A stretch of 64,000 nt of DNA, taken from Ustulina deusta. Taxonomy: Eukaryota > Ascomycota > Sordariomycetes > Xylariales > Xylariaceae. Location: the NCBI GenBank assembly GCA_023159155.1, contig JAJNNX010000032.1, positions 124,001 to 188,000 of the forward strand, in the 5' to 3' direction. The notes under the pieces are model-generated. The model ran no database searches, had not been told where the DNA came from, and saw nothing but the letters and a program-made list of their open reading frames with translations. The first letter of the stretch is position 1; each line of letters begins with the position of its first letter. A program made the position numbers and the translations under genes. Positions 57,622-64,000 of the stretch are shown piece by piece.

Positions 57622-58993
57622 TCAAGCCGCATCGAGGATATACTTTTGAACTAGTTGGGAAATGTAGTGATCAGACTCTTCGGGAATATTTGGGTAAGTT
57701 TGCCGTAATTTTGGATGTATAACAGAGAGCAAGCGGGAAAGGCTTGGCCGACTGGCTGGGTCGGTCTCAATACATTGTGCCACCAACATGAGTAGTTCGG
57801 AGTCGAGATTTCGGTCGAGAATATTGGCACCTTTCTTATCATTTACAAGCTGTGTAATATCTCTACTGGCCCAGATGAGCCCACACATCACCTAGGATTG
57901 AGTTGTTAACGTCAACTATAGTTCTATCAACATAGCATATGGAATACTAGCAGATTTTAGCACTCACTTCACCAATCGCCAAGATGTTCTCCGCAACAGC
58001 GTTATCAATCTCATTGGCTAATCCAAAGTCGATAAACTTCAGCACAGGAAACCAACGGTGTTCAATAGGATCAAAATCTCCAATCATAACTGAGATGGCG
58101 AATTAGCAATATTTCTTAGGTCGCTGGTATAAATTAGCAAGGGAAAGACATACTATTTGCTTCGTGTAGGTCTCCGTGTTCTAACTTGCTAGGAGGGCGA
58201 GCGTTGCTGTTACGTGGTAGAGTTTCGAGTAGCTGATCTCTCGGACCCCTGGGCGTCTTCCTGAGATTACCCGGTGGATAAGCCATCCCGATACAACCCC
58301 TAACAACTAAGATCGTGTTAGATAGTGTTTAAAGGAGAGAGAACTCCAACCAGACACGTCGGGATAATTTCCAAGATAGCGTTTTCGTGTCAGCTGCAAC
58401 AGGAGCTGGTATGCTCAAATCGTCAACCACTGGAACTCAAGCATGCCGCCGCACGACGTAGGTGCGAGGATGATTTCATATTACTCATGAGCCTGAAAAT
58501 TATCGATTGAACTTACGACAAAGGAACATAGCCCAAAGGATACGATTTGGTAGCTTTCGTGGAGGGTAATTTTCTCCCAGTCTTCGCTTCAAGTTCATGA
58601 GAGTTCCATTCTCCAAGTATTCCGTAATAATTGTATTATCATTCATCCACCTTGTTTCATTAGATTTGAAAGGTATTTTAATTATGGTAACAATATGTTG
58701 AGCCCAGATCAGCGGCTACAAGTCGTTAATATTAAGTTCTTTAGTTCAGCGTAAGGGAAATGAGTAGTTACCTCTAAACTTTTGATTTCGGTGCCAATAT
58801 CCTGATTTGACCAGGTAGCAGCTTTAACAGCAATTGTTCGGTGGTCGTTTGGTTCGGCATGTTCGTTGCGGAAACATAAGGTAACGCCAAACGCTCCAGT
58901 TCCAGCGACTTTTTCGAATACATAATTAGGTTCTTCTGCGAAGAAAGTTTTAACCTTGATGGCGACTTTCTCTTCTTGTCGTTCTAAGCGCAT
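57622..58993 (-). CDS. Small fungal protein kinase
   Basis: Five exons: 58993-58772, 58715-58517, 58306-58154, 58089-57968 and 57891-57622; 321 residues. All four introns have GT-AG ends and keep frame. Kinase landmarks are complete: Gly loop GTGAFG (31-36), lysine in TIAVKAA (Lys57), hinge ITEYLENGTLM, catalytic loop HGDLHEAN (~184-191, with the Asp and Asn present) and KFIDFGLAN. The C-lobe has MCGLIWASRDITQLV and ETDPASRPSLSRLL. The whole protein is little more than a kinase domain. The catalytic loop HGDLHxxN instead of HRD is a variant seen in lineage-specific fungal kinases. Substrate unknown. It sits between cluster relics and the transporter. Confidence 0.85.
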
Positions 58994-59268
58994 AATGGCA
59001 TCAGAAGATAAAATAATCCATGGAAATTACCGTGTTCCTAGTGGGAAAAGGCGCATTCATTTGAGAGATACGTTTTACGGTTCGAAGACGCTCAATTCGC
59101 GAGGCCTTTCAGTCACTCTCAAAAGAGCTTTTGTTCCAATATTCGATTGTTGCCGTCGCCGGTTTCGGCAATTGTTATAAGAATAAAGGAATACCCAAAA
59201 CACCACTTATCGCAATCCTGATACTGGCATTGGAACATAACAATCCTTCCTGCCCTAAAATCTAGTTT

Positions 59269-61564
59269 TTATAGTACATAACGGAAATCCTTGTTTTGGA
59301 ATTCAGTCAGGTCGTTCATGCCGGCTTCGTCACTAGCCTCCTTGTTCTGCGGTCCGTAGGTTTCGTTGCGGTAGCGGTTCACGTAGAACATGTACACTTC
59401 ACATAGACGTTAGCTAGCCGCAGGTACATAAGAAGTGATTGGAGTATAGCAGAAGGAAGGGGAGGGCTGTGAAAGGGACTCAATCTTACCGAGAAGAGCA
59501 AGGTGGCAGACGAATTTAATACTGTATCCAACTAGGAGACCAATTAAGGCACTAGTGAACGTAGGGGCCTCTGACTGTTTGACAACAAAGGGGCCGGCGA
59601 AATTACCCCAGCAGTAAGCCGTACTGCATATTTCCGGTCAGTATCCCAGTCGAAATATTTCGGTAGGCTAAATTATTTACAAGACCAAGGCGCTTGCGAA
59701 CGAGCGGTGGGTATAGCCGGCCATATTTGAAGAAATAGTCGTTAGGGAAACGGTAAACCCGACGGATTGGGAGTTAACAAGCCAGAAAGATGCGAGTCTA
59801 CCCCAAGTATTCGACCGAGGAAGGAAACCTAGCGTCGCAGCAGATATTGTACACAGAAGATTCGCAACGGTGGCCGTAAGCAATCGGGCTGTTTGCGAGA
59901 TCAGTTTCAAGATGCCATCTTGAACGGAATCTGTGCGAAATTACAATTTGGAATATTCAGAATGACGGTTCCGCCAATGAGTAATGATATAATATTTACA
60001 GCGTCACCGACAGACTTGAGTTGCGTGGTTTTTTCCGTAGAGAGATCTCCCAGGTCTTTAATAATGATGGTTGAGAAGGAATTTACCACACCGTTTGGGA
60101 TTGCACTGTGTTCGTTAGCTTCCCATACCAAGTAAAGTGTAAGATCGTGAACTCGGACAGGAGAGACACAGAGGGACATACGCTGCAAAGACACTGATGA
60201 AAATAAGAATAGCTTTAGGGTCTCTGAACACCAGCCAAACCTGCTTCATGTCAAGGTACTTATTCTTGATGCCGGTCTCATTTCCAGCAACTCGTTTAAC
60301 AGCAATGAGTTTCTCACGATGGTTGAGGAACTTGGCATTAGATGGAGAGTCGGCAAGGACGAACCAGACGACGGGAGCCCAAACGATTGTAACGCCACCC
60401 AACTGTCTATCAATTAGTACAATAACGTCGAAACCTTTACATATAAGCATACAATGTAAAAGATTATTTGCCACCGCTCGGGATTCATATCCTCGGGGAG
60501 CTTTGCGATACCTAAAGAGATGTAGGATCCAATCTTCAGTGGCGTTAGCACATTTTATATATGGGGGGAGGGGGGGCAGATCCATCATACAATGCCAGAC
60601 CAACCAAGTGAGGAGCTGGAAAATAGTCAGTGACAGTCTCTTGTGAAGAACCTAGGCTATCACCTACAACCAAATGCACTGGCGGAGGGGGATTTCCTTT
60701 CGCGTGAACCAGAAACCAGTCATTAATGTCAAACCCCTGTCCAATGTTAGTTCACAAATATTACAAAGCGACCCTATTGCTTTTAAGCAACTGACGGGGT
60801 TGGAGATTGGAAAGACTCACGGTGTAACTGAAGCTTCAAAAATTCCCATGAGAACTATTCCGTCTATCAGTAAGAAATCCTTGAGAAGAGCCTAAAGTTC
60901 ACGTTACATCGAATGGCCACTGCTTATATTAACCACTGAGCGAGGATATATGTTTGTATAGAGGTGTAATAAGACTCACAAGCACTCGGAAAGGAGCGCG
61001 CTTGTGTCAACAGAATGACGAGGACGCCCCAGATCAGTATACAAATCGCCAACACCTTCTGTGCAGGATATCGTCCAATAAGCCATCCGCAGGGGTGTTG
61101 TCCGAAGAAGTATCCAGCATACACCACTGAGAACCGTTAGCTATACATCCAGGCGCTAACATCAAAATATACCACAAGAGCTTACTTGCTGAAAGGTAAT
61201 TGAAGTCCTGCCCTTTAAGGTTCAAGGCTTCTTGGTAGCCGAACAAGTTCGCATAGTTGAGTGCCGTCTTGTCAAGAAATTGTAAACCCTGCGTAATGAG
61301 GAAAATGGGCACTATGATCGTGTCGATCTTGATTCTGACTTTTCTCATCTGTATACCGATGATGTTTCAACATTTACTCCATGCATGCTGCCTTTGATAG
61401 ATGCTTAAACTACTTACCTCCCTATCAGAAATCTCAAGATCGAGTGCTTCCACGTATTCTTCGTAACCCACATTGTGACCATGGGCATCGCCGAAGAGGT
61501 TCTTACTTCCGACATTATTGGCCAAGTCGATGGTGGGCTTCTCCTCTCTTTCTATATTAACCAT
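59269..61564 (-). CDS. MFS transporter, Dal5-like anion/vitamin symporter family
   Basis: Twelve exons, 508 residues: 61564-61418, 61348-61186, 61126-60980, 60863-60821, 60736-60668, 60615-60591, 60533-60453, 60402-60182, 60105-59945, 59888-59681, 59623-59490 and 59396-59269. Every junction is GT-AG and the phases all agree, which strongly supports the model despite exons of only 25 and 43 nt. The protein shows QGLQFLDKTALNYANLFGYQ, YFFGQHPCGWLIGRYPAQK, PGLTLMTGFWFTRKEIPLRQ, ADSPSNAKFLNHREKL and TTISSNMAGYTHRSFASAL, which are hallmarks of fungal allantoate/pantothenate/nicotinate-type permeases with 12 membrane spans. The fourth exon could begin at other acceptors; 60863 is the one that keeps frame. 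It is divergent from the dienelactone hydrolase gene. Confidence 0.9.
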
Positions 61565-62058
61565 TGTAGATCGGTTTGGTGTACGGTGTAACCTCCCGCA
61601 CTGGATGAAGTCCTTTGGGAGATCGAATGGAGCGGGACGGAATGGAAGGAAGACAAAACCGCGAGTAACCAACTGGGTACGTCCAAGGCCTTGGAGAGAC
61701 CTTGGGGGAGACTGGGGAACCAGGGTTATTGCTTGATCTCCCCTGGTTGCTCTCCAACTGTCCCTATCTCCGGAGAACGATGTGGGGGTCAAATTCTACG
61801 GCAAATGTCCACGGGCAGAGTGCAAGGGCATTGTATGACACCAACTGCCGATCGATCTATCTAGTCCGCCACATCGACCGAAGACAATTGGCATATACAA
61901 TGAATCCTTGAGAATCTTCTTTGAAACTGATAAGATTTCTTTACCTCAAGAAAAAACGTGCTGCTTGGTAGGTAGCGCACATCCAATGTAGAACTCACTG
62001 ACCAACAATTAATCTCAGACGGCCAACTGTTCACAAACAGAACGGGAACTTCAGCAAA
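61565..62058. promoter_or_regulatory. Bidirectional promoter between MFS transporter and dienelactone hydrolase
   Basis: 494 bp between divergent start codons. It contains CT-rich leader sequence on both sides. Shared control of the pair is inferred from the arrangement; no specific operator was identified. Confidence 0.5.
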
Positions 62059-63083
62059 ATGGATGAGTCTGAATCAAACCGACAGTCCGACGAGTATTTG
62101 GCGAAACCAAGTGGATTGTGTTGCTTAGAGGGAACAATCCACAAAGGTGAAGCACGAGGAAGATGGGAAATGATTGAAGGGGTCGAAACATACATCGCTA
62201 CCCCGCTAGACTCCAAGGCAAACGGCCATATTCTGTTATACTTCCCCGATGTCTGGGGAATGTTCCCCAACAGTTTCCTTGTCATGGACGCATTTGCTGA
62301 TGCTGGCTACCTCACCCTTGGGCTGGACTATTTCCGCGGTGTTAGTCTGCTCTTGAGATGATATGATTCAGTGTTCATATTGTTTCAATTTGGACTGTCA
62401 CTGATCCCGGGTTGAACAGGACCCCGTCTGGAAGCATCGAAAGAACCAACACGACAAGACAGACCCCAGCTTTGACTACGAAGCATGGAAAAAGAAGCAT
62501 ACTGCATTTGCAGACGAGGTAGTGCCAAGATGGGTCAAGGCTGTATCAACACAGTACGGGAAGCCCAACGCGAAGTTAGCTTGTGTGGGCTATTGTTTCG
62601 GAGCACCGTACGTATGCTCAGAGCTGGCTAAGGAAACCGTGGCTGCTGGTGCTTTTGCGCATCCCGCCTTTCTAAAAGAGCATCACTTTCGAGACATCAA
62701 AAGTAGGTCCTATGAGTCCCGTCGACGCCGAATCGCACAGGAAACGTCGTCTCGCTAATGGGCGGCTTTGTTTTCTAGAACCACTCTTTCTTTCCTGCTC
62801 CGAAGTTGACCATACCTTCGATGTCCCTTCAAGAAGGCGTGCGTTGGATATATTACAAGAGGAAAAGAAAGTATACCAGTATCAACTATTCGCCGGTGTG
62901 GAACACGGATTTGCTTTGCGCGGCGACCCAGATGACCCCTATCAACGTAGGTAGAATTTCGCATTTTGACAGTCGAAAATCAATTGAGTCCACGGTAGCT
63001 AATTTGGGGTAGGTTGGGTCAAAGAGCAGAGTTTGGCGGGGATAGTGAACTGGTTTGATTATTGGCTATCACGGCCGGAATAA
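62059..63083 (+). CDS. Dienelactone hydrolase family protein
   Basis: Four exons: 62059-62340, 62420-62702, 62779-62946 and 63013-63083; 267 residues, all junctions in frame with GT-AG ends (the first donor is GTTAGT). The alpha/beta-hydrolase core includes GHILLYFPDVWG and TLGLDYFRGD. The nucleophile elbow is GYCFGAPYV (Cys rather than Ser, as in true dienelactone hydrolases), the acid is in SEVDHTF and the His in GVEHGFALRG. The last exon supplies the expected C-terminal helix WVKEQSLAGIVNWFDYWL. The family hydrolyses dienelactone in the 3-oxoadipate branch of aromatic degradation, though fungal members have varied, mostly unknown, substrates. Confidence 0.9.
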
Positions 63084-63734
63084 TTGGTCTACCCAGATGT
63101 ATTAGGGGTTAGGTTTAGTTCCGTTTCTTTTAACAATCTACAAGTAACAGCATAGACTAATATCACGACTATACGTTCAAGAAGCATGAGCTCTAAACTC
63201 TTCTAAATTCTACTAGGCCTTGAGAGTCTCGTCTAGGGTAGTAGCTGAACAACTACGAGATCAGGTTTATAGGTCATTATTGGCTGTCAATTTACCCATA
63301 GCCGCAGGTGAAATCTACCCTGCTACAGGACGAATATTGCTACCCTCTAGCATACCCATCTCCCTCTATCTATAATTCGCTACATTCAATCTATACCGAG
63401 GTAACCTGACTGCGGAGGTGGTTAGACCCCGCATATACTGTAGCATTTGGGATCCCTACAACACGGGCGTCGACAGGACTAGGTAGGTCGGCAAACCACC
63501 TCGGAAATTCGCCGATAGCAGTTGGGTCTCGTATTAGGATGCGAGTCGAATGAATATATTGGGGATGTAGGTGTTCCACAAGATTGTGAAGTTTCACTAG
63601 ATAGATAATTAATATTTTCGCGAGTGTTCTTTACTTTCTCTTCTCTTTTTATAGATCGGCCACTTTCCACAGTGCGGCTACATGTATCAAAGCTGTCAAC
63701 TCGCATATTCATATACTGTTTATCTAACGTAGTG
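63084..63734. other. Intergenic region upstream of the short-chain dehydrogenase gene
   Basis: 3' flank of the dienelactone hydrolase gene and promoter of the SDR gene. No other gene is seen. Confidence 0.45.
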
Positions 63735-64000
63735 ATGACTCCTCCGCGAGCTTTGGATTTCACTGGCGATGTTGCCATTGTGACCGGGGCGGGTTCGAGG
63801 ATGGACAGTAGGTCCCCCGGAGACCTCGCATCTTCGCATGTGGCGAATGAGTGTACTAACGCCGGAGCAACAGATGAGATTGGAAATGGTCGTGCTACAG
63901 CTATCCTCCTTGCTCGTCACGGCGCAAAGGTTGCTCTGGTCGACTTCAATGTGGACTGGGCAAAGGAGACGAAGCGGATGATTGATGAAGAGGGAGGTAT
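63735..64000 (+). CDS. Short-chain dehydrogenase/reductase (3' end beyond the window)
   Basis: Exon 1 is 63735-63807 and exon 2 starts at 63874; the intron has a GTAGGT donor, a TACTAAC branch site and a CAACAG acceptor. The visible ~66 residues read DVAIVTGAGSRMDNEIGNGR, then ATAILLARHGAKVALVDFNV. This is a Rossmann first strand with the glycine-rich TGxxxGxG-type nucleotide-binding motif, here spread by a short insertion (TGAGS...IGNG), followed by the second strand ending in Asp, which usually favours NAD. The catalytic Tyr-x-x-x-Lys lies outside the window. Position beside the transporter and hydrolase suggests one degradative module. Confidence 0.85.
   Translation, partial: MTPPRALDFTGDVAIVTGAGSRMDSRSPGDLASSHVANECTNAGATDEIGNGRATAILLARHGAKVALVDFNVDWAKETKRMIDEEGG

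Noticed and set aside
1..64000. CRISPR arrays, bacterial operons or insertion sequences
   Set aside because: The DNA is fungal nuclear; no regularly spaced short repeats or bacterial-type transposases were seen.

Overview
The window is nuclear DNA of a filamentous ascomycete (Pezizomycotina, most like a sordariomycete). Genes are split by short introns of about 50-190 bp with GTAAGT/GTATGT-type donors, CTAAC-like branch sites and CAG/TAG acceptors. The families are fungal: hybrid histidine kinase, Zn2Cys6 regulator, SUR7 and MARVEL-like membrane proteins, PPZ phosphatase and a GH79 glucuronidase. One nuclear tRNA carries an intron. I could not name the species. Most models below were assembled by hand from reading frames plus splice signals; many exons are too short or too fragmented to show as single open frames.

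Layout. 1-3903: a long histidine kinase on the minus strand, running off the left edge. 3.9-10.2 kb: gene-poor. 10.2-13.5 kb: a four-pass membrane protein and a secreted GH79 enzyme. 13.5-21.5 kb: AT-rich, with a diverged minisatellite, a small gene with three in-frame stops, a possible damaged membrane-protein gene and a three-copy dispersed repeat. 21.5-32.5 kb: a housekeeping block with SSADH, a mitochondrial Arg/Gly-rich protein, mitochondrial ribosome recycling factor, tRNA-Val, the WDR6/Rtt10 tRNA-methylation cofactor and a SUR7-like protein. 32.5-38.1 kb: mainly the long leader of PPZ. 38.1-39.8 kb: PPZ-type phosphatase.

40-64 kb is accessory. A 409-bp foldback element (perfect 52-bp terminal inverted repeats, imperfect arms of about 120 bp) lies just upstream of an IlvD/Edd dehydratase of the sugar-acid type. 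Then come a Dabb-domain protein, an Ldh_2-family dehydrogenase divergent from a Zn2Cys6 activator, an LMBD1-like membrane protein and a GFA-domain protein. Wrecks of two secondary-metabolism-type genes follow (an FAD-linked oxidase and the end of a polyketide synthase). An intact small protein kinase comes next, then a 12-exon anion/vitamin-type MFS transporter divergent from a dienelactone hydrolase, and the start of a short-chain dehydrogenase at the right edge.

How they may work together (inference): dehydratase, Ldh_2 dehydrogenase and the adjacent regulator look like a sugar-acid or related 2-hydroxy/2-keto acid catabolic locus. Transporter, dienelactone hydrolase and SDR look like a second uptake-and-degradation module. 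The relics between them suggest a secondary-metabolite cluster has decayed there.
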